NCBI RefSeq assembly: GCF_003850345.1
Contig: NZ_CP027707.1
Location: 2,852,001-2,916,000 of the forward strand
DNA from: Pseudomonas chlororaphis subsp. piscium
Lineage (GTDB): Bacteria; Pseudomonadota; Gammaproteobacteria; Pseudomonadales; Pseudomonadaceae
Direction of reading: 5' to 3'
Length of the DNA stretch: 64,000 bases
The first letter of the stretch is position 1. Each line of letters opens with the position of its first letter. Positions 25,253 to 34,143 of the stretch are shown here, in pieces. The position numbers were made by a program, and so were the translations under genes. Below the pieces are notes generated by a model. The model did no database searches. It was not told the DNA's origin and saw only the letters and a list, made by a program, of their open reading frames with translations.

Positions 25253-27364
25253 ATGTCCCAGATTCTTCGCGACAACCTCAAACGTCTGCTCGCGCCGCGC
25301 CACCTGGCCTTTGTCGGTGGTCGCAGCATGGCCCGGGCGCTGCGGCGCTGTGCCGAAGGCGGTTTTCAGGGCCAGATGTGGCTGGTCAACCCGCAGCATG
25401 CCAGCCTCGAAGGCATACCCTGCGTTCCCAGCGTGGCCCAGCTGCCCTGTGGCCCGGATGCGGTGTTCGTTGCCACCAACCGGGAGCTGACCCTGACCTG
25501 CGTCGCCGAGCTGGCGGCCAAGGGCGCGGGCGGGGCGATCTGCTATGCCTCGGGCTTTGCCGAGACCGGCGCCGCGGGCCAGGCCCTGCAACGCCAGTTG
25601 CTCGACGCCGCCGGCAACATGGCCCTGCTGGGCCCCAACTGCTATGGCTTGCTCGACTATCTGCACAACGCGGCGCTGTGGCCGGTGGCCCATGGCGGCC
25701 AGCCGGTGGAGAAGGGCGTGGCGGTGCTGACCCAGAGCGGCAACTTCGCCTACAACCTGTCGATGAGCGACCGCTCCTTGCCGGTGGCCTACATGGCCTC
25801 GGTGGGTAACCAGGCGCAGCTGGGCATCGCCGAGCTGATGGACGTGCTGCTCGACGAGCCGCGGGTGACTGCCATCGGCCTGCACCTGGAAGGCCTGAAA
25901 AACGTGCCCGGCTTTGCCAGGGCGGCGTACAAGGCGCTGGAGAAGGGCATTCCGATCGTGGCGCTGAAAACCGGGGTGTCGCAGATCGGCGCTGAACTGG
26001 CCTTGAGTCACACCAGTTCGCTGTCCGGTTCCGATGCGCTGTACGACAGCCTGTTCGCCCGTCTCGGGGTGATCCGCGTCAGCGGCCCGGTGAGTTTCGT
26101 CGAGACCCTCAAGGCCGCCGCCTGCGGCAAGCTGCCGGCGGGCGACAGCCTGGTGGCGCTGGCCTGCTCCGGTGGCGATGCCGGGTTGATCGCCGACTAT
26201 GCCGAGCGCAACGAGTTGAGCCTGGTCAAGTTCGATGACAGCCAGTGCGCCGAACTGTCCCAGGTGTTGCCCGCTTACGCCAACCTGGTCAACCCGCTGG
26301 ATTTCACCACTGCGATCTGGGGCGATGGCGAGGCCTTGGACCGCATGCTCGACAGTGCCCTGCGCAGCCCAGCCGACGCGGCCATGCTGGTGCTCGATTA
26401 CCCGGCGTCATTCACCGGCGAGCGCCAGGAGTGCGACCTGCTGCTGGAGCTTTACTGCGCGGCGCTGGAGCGCCACGGCAAGAGCGGTTTCGTCACCTCG
26501 GCCTTTCCCGAACTGCTGCCGGCCAGTGCCCGTGAGCGTTTGCACGCCCGGGGTGTGGCGGCCTTGCAGGGGGTGGAGGACGCCCTGGCGGCCTGGGCGC
26601 GCATCGCGCGTTATCAAACGACCCGCCAGGCCCTGCTGGACCTCGGCGAGGCGGCGCTGACGCCCCTGTGCCCGCAGGCCTTGCCGGGCTCCTTGCCAGG
26701 GGGCGGGCGGCTGCTCGACGAGTGGCAATCGAAACAGGCCTTGCAGGTCTTCGGCCTGCCGATCCCCAGCGGGGTCTTGAGCACCCCGGACGATGCCCTG
26801 CAAGCGGCCCAGGCGCTGGGTTACCCGCTGGTACTCAAGGCGGTCAGCACGCAGTTGCCGCACAAGACCGAGGTCGGTGCCGTGGCGCTGAACCTGGGCT
26901 CTCCGGCGGCGTTGAAGGGGGCGCTGGAGCAGATGGGCGCACGGATCGCCGCCTGCGCTCCGCAGGTGCCGTTCGCCCAGGTGCTGCTGGAACCCATGGC
27001 CAGTGCGCCGTTGGCCGAGCTGATCGTCGGCATCAAGCGCGAAAACGATTTTGCCCTGGCGCTGGTCATCGGCGCGGGGGGCGTGCTGGTGGAACTGCTC
27101 CAGGACAGCCGCAGCCTGTTGCTGCCGACCACCGATGGCGCCATTCGCGCGGCCGTGCTCAGCCTGCGCAGCGCGGTGCTGCTGCAGGGCTTTCGCGGGC
27201 GCGAGCCGGCGGACCTCGACGCGCTGGTGGCGGCGATCCGCGCGGTGGCGGACTACGCCTGCGAAAACGCCGAGCAGTTGCTCGAACTCGATGTGAACCC
27301 ATTGTTGGTCGGTGCCCGGGGCACCCTTGCGGTCGATGCGTTGATACGCCTCGGCCACGCCTGA
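25253..27364 (+). CDS. acyl-CoA synthetase, NDP-forming (acetate-CoA ligase family fusion)
   Basis: A 703-residue ADP-forming type acyl-CoA ligase. Order: CoA-binding Rossmann domain (LAPRHLAFVGGRSMARALRR), two succinyl-CoA-synthetase-like flavodoxin domains (VLTQSGNFAYNLSMS; ALSHTSSLSGSDALYDSLF with the probable phospho-His) and a C-terminal ATP-grasp domain (LGYPLVLKAVSTQLPHKTEVGAVALNL). It therefore activates a carboxylate to its CoA ester using ATP through a phospho-His. I prefer ATG 25253 over 25247 because GGAG stands seven bases before it. Its stop is 10 bp before aruI, so co-transcription is clear. Substrate is unknown; guanidinobutyrate is a candidate. Confidence 0.87.
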   Translation: MSQILRDNLKRLLAPRHLAFVGGRSMARALRRCAEGGFQGQMWLVNPQHASLEGIPCVPSVAQLPCGPDAVFVATNRELTLTCVAELAAKGAGGAICYASGFAETGAAGQALQRQLLDAAGNMALLGPNCYGLLDYLHNAALWPVAHGGQPVEKGVAVLTQSGNFAYNLSMSDRSLPVAYMASVGNQAQLGIAELMDVLLDEPRVTAIGLHLEGLKNVPGFARAAYKALEKGIPIVALKTGVSQIGAELALSHTSSLSGSDALYDSLFARLGVIRVSGPVSFVETLKAAACGKLPAGDSLVALACSGGDAGLIADYAERNELSLVKFDDSQCAELSQVLPAYANLVNPLDFTTAIWGDGEALDRMLDSALRSPADAAMLVLDYPASFTGERQECDLLLELYCAALERHGKSGFVTSAFPELLPASARERLHARGVAALQGVEDALAAWARIARYQTTRQALLDLGEAALTPLCPQALPGSLPGGGRLLDEWQSKQALQVFGLPIPSGVLSTPDDALQAAQALGYPLVLKAVSTQLPHKTEVGAVALNLGSPAALKGALEQMGARIAACAPQVPFAQVLLEPMASAPLAELIVGIKRENDFALALVIGAGGVLVELLQDSRSLLLPTTDGAIRAAVLSLRSAVLLQGFRGREPADLDALVAAIRAVADYACENAEQLLELDVNPLLVGARGTLAVDALIRLGHA

Positions 27365-27374
27365 GGAGATGAAT

Positions 27375-28982
27375 ATGCACAGCACTACCTTGACCGGCGG
27401 CCAGGCCCTGGTACGCCTGCTCGCCAACTACGGCGTCGATACGGTATTCGGCATCCCCGGCGTGCACACGCTGGAGCTGTATCGCGGCTTGCCCGGCAGC
27501 GGCATCCGCCATGTCCTGACCCGTCACGAGCAGGGCGCGGGTTTCATGGCCGACGGTTATGCCCGGGTCAGCGGCAAGCCGGGGGTGTGTTTCGTCATCA
27601 CCGGCCCCGGCGTGACCAATGCCGCGACCGCCATCGGCCAGGCCTACGCCGACTCGATCCCGATGCTGGTGATTTCCAGCGTCAATCACACCGCCAGCCT
27701 CGGCAAGGGCTGGGGCTGCCTGCACGAAACCCAGGACCAGCGGGCGATGACCGCGCCGATCACCGCGTTCTCCGCGGTGGCCCTGAGTGCCGAGGACCTG
27801 CCCGAGCTGATTGCCCGCGCCTACGCGGTGTTCGACAGCGAGCGCCCGCGGCCGGTGCATATCTCGGTGCCACTGGATGTGCTGGCCGCGCCGGTGGCTC
27901 GGGACTGGAGCGCTGAAGTGCGGCGCCGCCCGGGCCGCGGTGTGCCGACGGTGCAGGCCCTGGATCAGGCGGCGGCCAAGCTGCAGGCTGCCCGGCGGCC
28001 GATGATCATCGCCGGCGGCGGCGCGCTCGATGCGGCGCAGGAGTTGCAACAGCTCAGCACACGCCTGGCCGCGCCATTTTTCAGCAGTGTCGCCGGCAAG
28101 GGCCTGCTGGCACCCCAGGCGCCGCTGAACGCCGGCTCGACCCTGTGTGTCGAGCCGGGCTGGCAACTGGTCGGCGAAGCCGATGTGGTGCTGGCCGTGG
28201 GCACCGAGATGGCCGATACCGACTATTGGCGCGAGCGCCTGCCGCTGAACGCCGAGTTGCTGCGGGTGGATATCGACCCGCGCAAGTTCAATGACTTCTA
28301 CCCCTGTGCGTTGGCCTTGCAGGGCGACGCCCGGCAGACCGTCGCGGCCCTGTTGCAGCGCCTGGCGCCAACGCCCCGGGACGCGACGGCGGCCATCGAG
28401 GCCGTGGCGCGGCTGCGCGCGGCGGTACGCGCCGGCCATGGTCCCCTGCAGCTGATCCACCAGGCGATTCTCGAGCGGGTGGCCGCGGAGCTGCCGGAGC
28501 AGGCCTTTGTCAGCAGCGACATGACCCAGCTGGCCTACACCGGCAACTACCTGTTCGCCAGTCGGGCGCCGCGCAGCTGGTTGCACCCGACCGGCTACGG
28601 CACCCTGGGTTATGGACTGCCGGCGGGGATCGGCGCCACGTTCGGCGCGCCGCAGCGGCCCGGGCTGGTGCTGGTCGGCGACGGCGGCTTTCTTTACACC
28701 GCGCAGGAGCTGGCGACCGCCGTCGAGGAACTGGACAGCCCGCTGGTGATACTGCTGTGGAACAACGACGCGCTGGGGCAGATCCGCGACGACATGCTCG
28801 GCCTGGATATCGAACCGGTCGGCGTGTTGCCGCGCAATCCGGATTTCGCCGCGCTGGGCCGCGCCTTCGGTTGCACCGTGGCCCAGCCGCAGAGCCTGGA
28901 TCAATTGCAGAACGAGTTGCGCAGCGGCTTTCGCCGCAACGGCGTGACCCTGATCGAACTCAAGCACGCTTGTGCGCGCTGA
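27375..28982 (+). CDS. aruI: 2-ketoarginine decarboxylase
   Basis: A 535-residue thiamine-diphosphate enzyme of the acetolactate-synthase/benzoylformate-decarboxylase group. The cofactor-activating Glu lies in RHEQGAGFMADGYAR, the middle domain spans about residues 190-330, and the ThDP/Mg site is GDGGFLYTAQELATAVE ending in LLWNN. AruI converts 2-ketoarginine to 4-guanidinobutyraldehyde and CO2. ATG 27375 is preferred to 27369, which abuts the GAGGAG ribosome-binding site. It is followed 30 bp later by aruH, the enzyme that makes its substrate, and preceded by the CoA ligase. Confidence 0.88.
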   Translation: MHSTTLTGGQALVRLLANYGVDTVFGIPGVHTLELYRGLPGSGIRHVLTRHEQGAGFMADGYARVSGKPGVCFVITGPGVTNAATAIGQAYADSIPMLVISSVNHTASLGKGWGCLHETQDQRAMTAPITAFSAVALSAEDLPELIARAYAVFDSERPRPVHISVPLDVLAAPVARDWSAEVRRRPGRGVPTVQALDQAAAKLQAARRPMIIAGGGALDAAQELQQLSTRLAAPFFSSVAGKGLLAPQAPLNAGSTLCVEPGWQLVGEADVVLAVGTEMADTDYWRERLPLNAELLRVDIDPRKFNDFYPCALALQGDARQTVAALLQRLAPTPRDATAAIEAVARLRAAVRAGHGPLQLIHQAILERVAAELPEQAFVSSDMTQLAYTGNYLFASRAPRSWLHPTGYGTLGYGLPAGIGATFGAPQRPGLVLVGDGGFLYTAQELATAVEELDSPLVILLWNNDALGQIRDDMLGLDIEPVGVLPRNPDFAALGRAFGCTVAQPQSLDQLQNELRSGFRRNGVTLIELKHACAR

Positions 28983-29012
28983 CCCTCAACGCTTTTTGCG
29001 GGGACTCTTACC

Positions 29013-30203
29013 ATGCGTTTTTCCGATCTGACTCAACGTATCGCCGGTGACGGTGCCGCCGCCTGGGGTATCCACTACCGGGCCCTGGCCAGGCAGGAGC
29101 AGGGCGAGGACATCCTGCTGCTGTCGGTCGGCGACCCGGACTTCGACACCCCGGCGCCTATCGTGCAGGCAGCCATCGACAGCCTGCTGTCCGGCAATAC
29201 CCATTACACCGACGTGCGCGGCAAGCGCAGCCTGCGCGAAAGCATCGCCCGGCGGCATCGGCAGCGCAGCGGCCAGCAGGTCGACGCCGATCAGGTGATG
29301 GTGCTGGCCGGTGCCCAATGCGCGCTGTTCAGCGTTGCCCAGTGCCTGCTCGATCCGGGCGACGAGGTGCTGGTCGCCGAGCCGATGTATGTCACCTATG
29401 AAGCGGTGTTCGGTGCCTGTGGCGCCGTGGTGGTGCCGGTGCCGGTGCGTTCCGAAAACGGCTTTCGGGTGTTGCCCGAAGACGTCGCCGCGCGCATTAC
29501 CCCGCGGACCCGGGCCATGGCCCTGAACAGCCCGCACAATCCCTCGGGCGCCAGCTTGCCGCGCAGTACATGGCAGGCCCTGGCCGAGCTGTGTATCAAG
29601 CATGACCTGTGGCTGATTTCCGATGAGGTCTACAGCGAACTGCTGTTCGATGGCGAGCACATCAGCCCGGCCAGCCTGGCGGGCATGGCCGAGCGTACGG
29701 CGACCCTCAACAGCCTGTCGAAATCCCATGCCATGACGGGGTGGCGGCTGGGCTGGGTGGTCGCGCCGCCGGCGTTGGCGGCGCACCTGGAAAACCTCGC
29801 CCTGTGCATGCTCTACGGCTCGCCGGAATTTATCCAGGATGCCGCCGTGGTCGCCCTGGACAGCGCTTTGCCGGAATTGGAGGCCATGCGTGAAGCCTAT
29901 CGCCAGCGCCGCGACCTGGTCTGTGAATGCCTGGCCGATTGCCCCGGCGTGCGCGCGCTGAAACCCGATGGCGGGATGTTCGTGATGGTCGATATCCGCG
30001 AAACCGGGCTCAGCGCCCAGGCGTTCGCCGATCGCCTGCTGGAACGCCATGGGGTGTCGGTGCTGGCCGGCGAAGCCTTCGGCCCCAGCGCCGCCGGGCA
30101 TATCCGCCTGGGGCTGGTCCTGGGTGCGGCGCCACTGCGCGAGGCCTGCCAGCGGATCGCCCGCTGTGCCCGTGAGTTGCTGGAGGCCGCGATCGATGCG
30201 TGA
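29013..30203 (+). CDS. aruH: arginine:pyruvate transaminase
   Basis: A 396-residue class I/II aminotransferase. PLP-site features: NPHN-type SPHNPSGASLP, ISDEVYSELLFDGEH with the Asp that pairs with the pyridine nitrogen, and the Schiff-base Lys in NSLSKSHAMTGWRLGWV. AruH transfers the alpha-amino group of L-arginine to pyruvate, giving 2-ketoarginine and alanine; assignment rests on direct adjacency to aruI and the aru regulators as well as on family. The end of the gene overlaps the aldehyde dehydrogenase start by 8 bp, so the oxidation step is translationally coupled to it. Confidence 0.88.
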   Translation: MRFSDLTQRIAGDGAAAWGIHYRALARQEQGEDILLLSVGDPDFDTPAPIVQAAIDSLLSGNTHYTDVRGKRSLRESIARRHRQRSGQQVDADQVMVLAGAQCALFSVAQCLLDPGDEVLVAEPMYVTYEAVFGACGAVVVPVPVRSENGFRVLPEDVAARITPRTRAMALNSPHNPSGASLPRSTWQALAELCIKHDLWLISDEVYSELLFDGEHISPASLAGMAERTATLNSLSKSHAMTGWRLGWVVAPPALAAHLENLALCMLYGSPEFIQDAAVVALDSALPELEAMREAYRQRRDLVCECLADCPGVRALKPDGGMFVMVDIRETGLSAQAFADRLLERHGVSVLAGEAFGPSAAGHIRLGLVLGAAPLREACQRIARCARELLEAAIDA

Positions 30204-31605
30204 TTACAACCGACTGTTCATCGATGGGGCCTGGCGCCTGCCGTCGGGGCAAGGCAGGGCCGAGGTCGCCGACCCGGCCACCGAGCAGGTGGTCGGTAGG
30301 GTCCCTCTGGGCGACGAGCGCGATGTCGATAACGCCGTGGCCGCGGCCCGGCGCGCCTTCGGCCCATGGTCGCGAACGCCGTCGGCGGTGCGTGCCGGTT
30401 ATATCCGGGCGCTGGCCGGGCAGTTGCGCCAGCGGGCCGACGAGATGGCCGCGCTGATCACCGCCGAACTGGGCATGCCGGTGCAGTGGTGCCGTGCGGT
30501 GCAGGTCGACGGGCCGATCGTCGGGTTGGAGCAGTACGTCGGACTCGCCGGGGCGATGGATGAAGTGCGCGAGGTCGGCAACTCGCTGGTGGTCCGCGAA
30601 CCCGTGGGCGTCTGCGCCTTTATCAACCCCTGGAACTATCCGTTGCATCAACTGATCGGCAAGCTCGCGCCGGCCTTGGCGGCGGGCTGCACGGTGGTGC
30701 TCAAGCCGAGCCAGGAAACGCCGCTGCATGCCTTTCTGCTGGCCGAAATGATCGAGGCCATCGGCCTGCCGGCCGGGGTGTTCAACCTGGTCAGCGGGCC
30801 GGGCTCGAAGGTCGGCGAAGCCCTGGCCCGGCACCCGGACGTCGACATGCTGTCGTTCACCGGCTCCACCGGCGCCGGGGTGCGCGTGGCTCAGGCCGCG
30901 GCGCCGTCGGTGAAGCGGGTGTGCCTGGAGCTGGGCGGCAAGTCGCCGCTGTTGATCGGTGAGGATGCCGACCTGGCCGCGGCGGTGCGGTATGGCGTGC
31001 AGGACGTGATGATCAACTCCGGCCAGACCTGCACCGCGCTGACCCGCATGCTGCTGCCGGCCCGGCGTTATGCCGAGGCGTTGGAGCTGGCGGTGGAAGA
31101 GGCGCGGAGCCTGCGCATGGGCGACCCTCGGGACCCACGGAGTTTTCTCGGGCCGATGTGCTCGGCCTCCCAGCGCCGCACCGTGGAGGCCTACATCCAG
31201 CTCGGCCAGCAGGAAGGCGCGCGCCTGCTGTGGGGCGGTGCGGCGCAGTACGAGCGGGGCCATTATGTCGCGCCGACCCTGTTCGCCGATGTCGACAACC
31301 GCATGCGCATCGCCCAGGAGGAAATCTTCGGCCCGGTGCTGTGCCTGATTCCCTATGCCGACGAAGACCAGGCCGTCGCCCTGGCCAACGATTCACCGTT
31401 CGGCCTGTCCAGCGGGGTCTGGGCCGCCAGCCCCGAGCGCGCCTTGGGCCTGGCCCGGCAACTGCGCGCCGGGCAGTGCTTCATCAACGGTGCGGCGTTC
31501 AATTATCAGGCGCCGTTCGGTGGCTACAAGCAGTCCGGCAACGGTCGCGAATGGGGTGAGGAGGGCCTGGCCGAGTTTGTCGAAATCAAGGCCATCCAGC
31601 GCTGA
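30196..31605 (+). CDS. NAD(P)-dependent aldehyde dehydrogenase, probable 4-guanidinobutyraldehyde dehydrogenase
   Basis: A 469-residue ALDH. Visible motifs are FINPWNYP, KPSQETPLHA (cofactor Lys), FTGSTGAG, catalytic Glu in LELGGKSPLL, catalytic Cys in GQTCTALTR and the C-terminal GGYKQSGNGREWG. I start it at ATG 30196 (MRDYNRLF), nine bases after GGAGG; it overlaps aruH by 8 bp. The product of AruI is 4-guanidinobutyraldehyde, so the natural job is its oxidation to 4-guanidinobutyrate. In P. aeruginosa that step is assigned to KauB encoded elsewhere, so a dedicated enzyme inside the operon is a local difference as far as I know. Confidence 0.85.
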   Translation: MRDYNRLFIDGAWRLPSGQGRAEVADPATEQVVGRVPLGDERDVDNAVAAARRAFGPWSRTPSAVRAGYIRALAGQLRQRADEMAALITAELGMPVQWCRAVQVDGPIVGLEQYVGLAGAMDEVREVGNSLVVREPVGVCAFINPWNYPLHQLIGKLAPALAAGCTVVLKPSQETPLHAFLLAEMIEAIGLPAGVFNLVSGPGSKVGEALARHPDVDMLSFTGSTGAGVRVAQAAAPSVKRVCLELGGKSPLLIGEDADLAAAVRYGVQDVMINSGQTCTALTRMLLPARRYAEALELAVEEARSLRMGDPRDPRSFLGPMCSASQRRTVEAYIQLGQQEGARLLWGGAAQYERGHYVAPTLFADVDNRMRIAQEEIFGPVLCLIPYADEDQAVALANDSPFGLSSGVWAASPERALGLARQLRAGQCFINGAAFNYQAPFGGYKQSGNGREWGEEGLAEFVEIKAIQR

Positions 31606-31714
31606 TTCCCGTACTGCCGGTGGCGGGGCGCAGACCTTTGTGGTCTTGTGTCTCGTCACCTTGGTGCAGTCTTTATTCCGCCTTGCTCATTGGAACATGT
31701 CTAAGGAACCTGCC

Positions 31715-32416
31715 ATGAATGTACTGATCGTCCACGCCCATCCCGAGCCGCAATCCTTTACCGCCGCCCTGCGTGACCAGGCGCTGCGCACCCTCGAGGC
31801 CCAGGGGCACCAGGTGCAGGTCAGCGACCTGTACGCGATGCAATGGAACCCGGTGGCCAGTGCCGCCGATTTTTCCTCGCGGGAGAATCCCGACTATCTG
31901 GTGTACGCGCTGGAACAACGCCTGGGGGTGAAAAGCCAGTCGATCGCCGCGGACATCCGCCAGGAGCTCGACAAGCTGCTGTGGGCGGATCTGCTGATCC
32001 TGAATTTTCCGATCTTCTGGTTTTCGGCGCCGGCGATCCTCAAGGGCTGGATCGACCGGGTGCTGGTGTCCGGGATCTGCTATGGCGGCAAGCGTTTCTA
32101 TGACCAGGGCGGCCTGAGCGGCAAGAAGGCGCTGGTCAGCGTGACCCTGGGCGGTCGCGAGCACATGTTCGGCGAGGGGGCGATCCATGGGCCGCTGAAC
32201 GACATGTTGCGGCCGATCCTGCGCGGCACCCTGGCCTATGTCGGGTTCGAGGTGCTGGAGCCCTTCGTCGCCTGGCATGTGCCCTATATCAGCGATCAGG
32301 CCCGCGAGGAGTTCCTGGTGGCTTATCGGCACCGACTGGAGCAGGTCGCCGACGACCTGCCCATCGAGTTTCCACGTTTGTCGCAGTTCGACGAGGCGCT
32401 GTATCCGCTCGGCTGA
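31715..32416 (+). CDS. NAD(P)H dehydrogenase (quinone)-like flavoprotein
   Basis: A 233-residue flavodoxin-fold oxidoreductase of the NQO1/MdaB/KefF group. The flavin-binding loop is VHAHPEPQSFTAALRD at the N-terminus; LLILNFPIFWFSAPAILKGWIDRV is the family signature for the second flavin loop, and GKKALVSVTLGG the third. It reduces quinones or similar acceptors by two electrons. ATG 31715 follows AAGGAACC. A relative stands at the same end of the aru locus in P. aeruginosa (PA4975 as I recall), but the 109-bp gap and lack of a pathway need leave its link to arginine unclear. Confidence 0.85.
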   Translation: MNVLIVHAHPEPQSFTAALRDQALRTLEAQGHQVQVSDLYAMQWNPVASAADFSSRENPDYLVYALEQRLGVKSQSIAADIRQELDKLLWADLLILNFPIFWFSAPAILKGWIDRVLVSGICYGGKRFYDQGGLSGKKALVSVTLGGREHMFGEGAIHGPLNDMLRPILRGTLAYVGFEVLEPFVAWHVPYISDQAREEFLVAYRHRLEQVADDLPIEFPRLSQFDEALYPLG

Positions 32417-32608
32417 CGCGGCCCGGGCGCCCAGGCAGACGGTTGGACCAGTGCTTGGCTATGCTGTTGGTGCCGACCGCCGGTTTGCCGTCGCCCCTTA
32501 CAACCTTGGGCATCATGGCCTGGCCGTCGGTTCGCGCTGCCGAAAAACCGGGGGCCTGGAGTAACCTGACAGACAGCACTTTGCCCGGGCCGAATCGGAG
32601 GACAGGGC

Positions 32609-33145
32609 ATGAATGATGAGTCCCGCGAGCCGTTCAAGCGGCTGTTCTTCGCCTTGCCCTGCACAGCCGCCCAACGCCGGGCCATCGCCCAGTGGCGCGG
32701 CGCGCTTGGCCTCAGGAGTGGCCGGCCGGTGGCGGCGGAAAACTTTCATCTGACCCTGATGTTCCTGGGCTCGGTCGCGGTGGCGCAGGTTCCGCGGATC
32801 TGCGCCGCGGCGGCGGGCGTGCGCACCTCCGGTGAGCCGCTGGACGTTCCGCTCGACCGCCTGGAGGTCTGGCGCCGGGCCGGGGTCTTGTTGCTGGCGC
32901 CGACACAGGCGCCGCTGGAGTTGCGTCAGCTGGTGTATGCCTTGCAGGAAGCGCTGCTGCCGCTTGGGCTGGTCGATTCGCCTCGGGAGTTTCGTCCGCA
33001 CTTGACCTTGATGCGCGACTATCGGGCGCCGGTGCCCGAGTCCGAGACCCCTGCGGATTTTCACCTGAGTGCCCGGCACTTCGCCCTGTTCGAATCCCAT
33101 AAAGGCCGTTATCGGCCGCTGGCCGAGTGGGCGTTGGCGCGGTGA
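32609..33145 (+). CDS. thpR: RNA 2',3'-cyclic phosphodiesterase
   Basis: A 178-residue 2H phosphoesterase. The two active-site H-x-T-L motifs are HLTLMFLG near residue 47 and HLTLMRDY near 131, in the spacing expected for ThpR (LigT). N-terminal RLFFALPC is also typical. The enzyme opens 2',3'-cyclic phosphate ends of RNA to 2'-phosphates and can ligate tRNA halves in vitro; its physiological substrate in Pseudomonas is not settled. The ATG follows GGAGGACAGG. It is a stand-alone gene about 190 bp after the flavoprotein gene. Confidence 0.88.
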   Translation: MNDESREPFKRLFFALPCTAAQRRAIAQWRGALGLRSGRPVAAENFHLTLMFLGSVAVAQVPRICAAAAGVRTSGEPLDVPLDRLEVWRRAGVLLLAPTQAPLELRQLVYALQEALLPLGLVDSPREFRPHLTLMRDYRAPVPESETPADFHLSARHFALFESHKGRYRPLAEWALAR

Positions 33146-33243
33146 TTGGGGGCGCCATCTCGTCGGATTCGCCGACCGGCCGAAATCCGGATGCCTCAAG
33201 GCTTGCACGCTATAGTTGAGGGGCCGAATCAACGGGAGGGAGC

Positions 33244-33435
33244 ATGCGCCAGATCGTCAGCAAAGAGCCCTGGTGGGCGGCGCCGCCGAAACCGGGCCAG
33301 GATGAGTCCGAGCTAGAGTGGGGTTGGCTGGTCACCTACAACGAGGGCGAACCGCGCTTCGAGTTCGTCAAGGAGCGTCCTTCGGAGCAGGAGATTCGTC
33401 AGCGCAAGAGTTGCCGGACCACACCGTCCGAGTAG
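33244..33435 (+). CDS. small hypothetical protein (63 aa)
   Basis: A 63-residue soluble protein, Trp- and Glu-rich (KEPWWAAPPKPGQDESELEWGWLV) with a basic C-terminal end. GGGAGGGAGC precedes the ATG, a strong ribosome-binding site, and codon use is like the neighbouring core genes, so it is probably real. I do not know a family for it. It stands between thpR and a convergent adenosine-specific kinase-like gene with 16 bp to the latter. Confidence 0.65.
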   Translation: MRQIVSKEPWWAAPPKPGQDESELEWGWLVTYNEGEPRFEFVKERPSEQEIRQRKSCRTTPSE

Positions 33436-33451
33436 CCTGTGGGCGCAGCGC

Positions 33452-33937
33452 TCACTGTTTGTAGCCGATTTGCCGCAACAGGTTCTTGCGCCACAGGATG
33501 TCGTCGTCGCCTTCCAGGCCCTTGGCGCAGAAGCCATCCACCACCCCCAGCACCGCCCGGCCCTGTGCCGTTTCAGCGAGAATCACCTGGGTCGGGTTGG
33601 CGGTCGCGCAGAAGATGCGGCACACCTCAGGCACCATCTTCAGGGTGTTGAGCACGTTCAACGGATAAAAACCGTCGCCGAGAAACAGGATGAAGCTATG
33701 GCCGGCGGCGATGGCCTGGGCGTTTTTTTGCGCCAGCGCGATCATCGCCGGATCGCTGCCGGACCAGCGCACCAGGCATTGGCCGGAGGCTTCGCAAAAG
33801 GCCAGGCCAAAGGCGATGTTCGGCACGGCGCCGACCAGGGCTTCGTGGATGTCCTCGACGGACTTGATGAAGTGGGTCTGGCCGAAAATGAAGTTGGTGG
33901 CTTCCGGCTTGTCGATTGTCACGCTGATCAGTTGCAT
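33452..33937 (-). CDS. adenosine-specific kinase-like protein
   Basis: A 161-residue protein matching the small adenosine-specific kinase family first characterised from archaea: start MQLISVTIDKPEATNFIFGQ, then HFIKSVEDIHEALV, IAFGLAFCEASG, GHSFILFLGDGFYPLNVLN and a conserved end region CRIFCATANPTQVI. ATG 33937 is chosen because AAGGAG stands upstream and the conserved N-terminus begins there; the open frame runs 38 codons further with no similarity. The family's kinase activity in bacteria is not well tested, so the name is by family only. It is monocistronic. Confidence 0.78.
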   Translation of the reverse strand: MQLISVTIDKPEATNFIFGQTHFIKSVEDIHEALVGAVPNIAFGLAFCEASGQCLVRWSGSDPAMIALAQKNAQAIAAGHSFILFLGDGFYPLNVLNTLKMVPEVCRIFCATANPTQVILAETAQGRAVLGVVDGFCAKGLEGDDDILWRKNLLRQIGYKQ

Positions 33938-34143
33938 CTCGAACCGCTCCTTGCCGATGTTGGGCGGCGCTAGGGGGGCGTTGACGGAAAAGGGGACGCC
34001 CGTCGCGGCCGGTTCTCGGGGGAGGCGGGATTGCTTCCAGCAACAGATCAAGCATAGCCATTCATTGACCGCTGCCGGGTTCGTGATGCTTGAACGATGG
34101 CCGTCAAAGGCTGATCGGCCAGTTCGCTCCTGACCGCCGGTAT

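Noticed and set aside
23006..26011. 1001-codon minus-strand open frame across the acyl-CoA genes
   Set aside because: It mirrors three well-supported sense genes and contains only low-complexity Gly/His/Gln-rich sequence.
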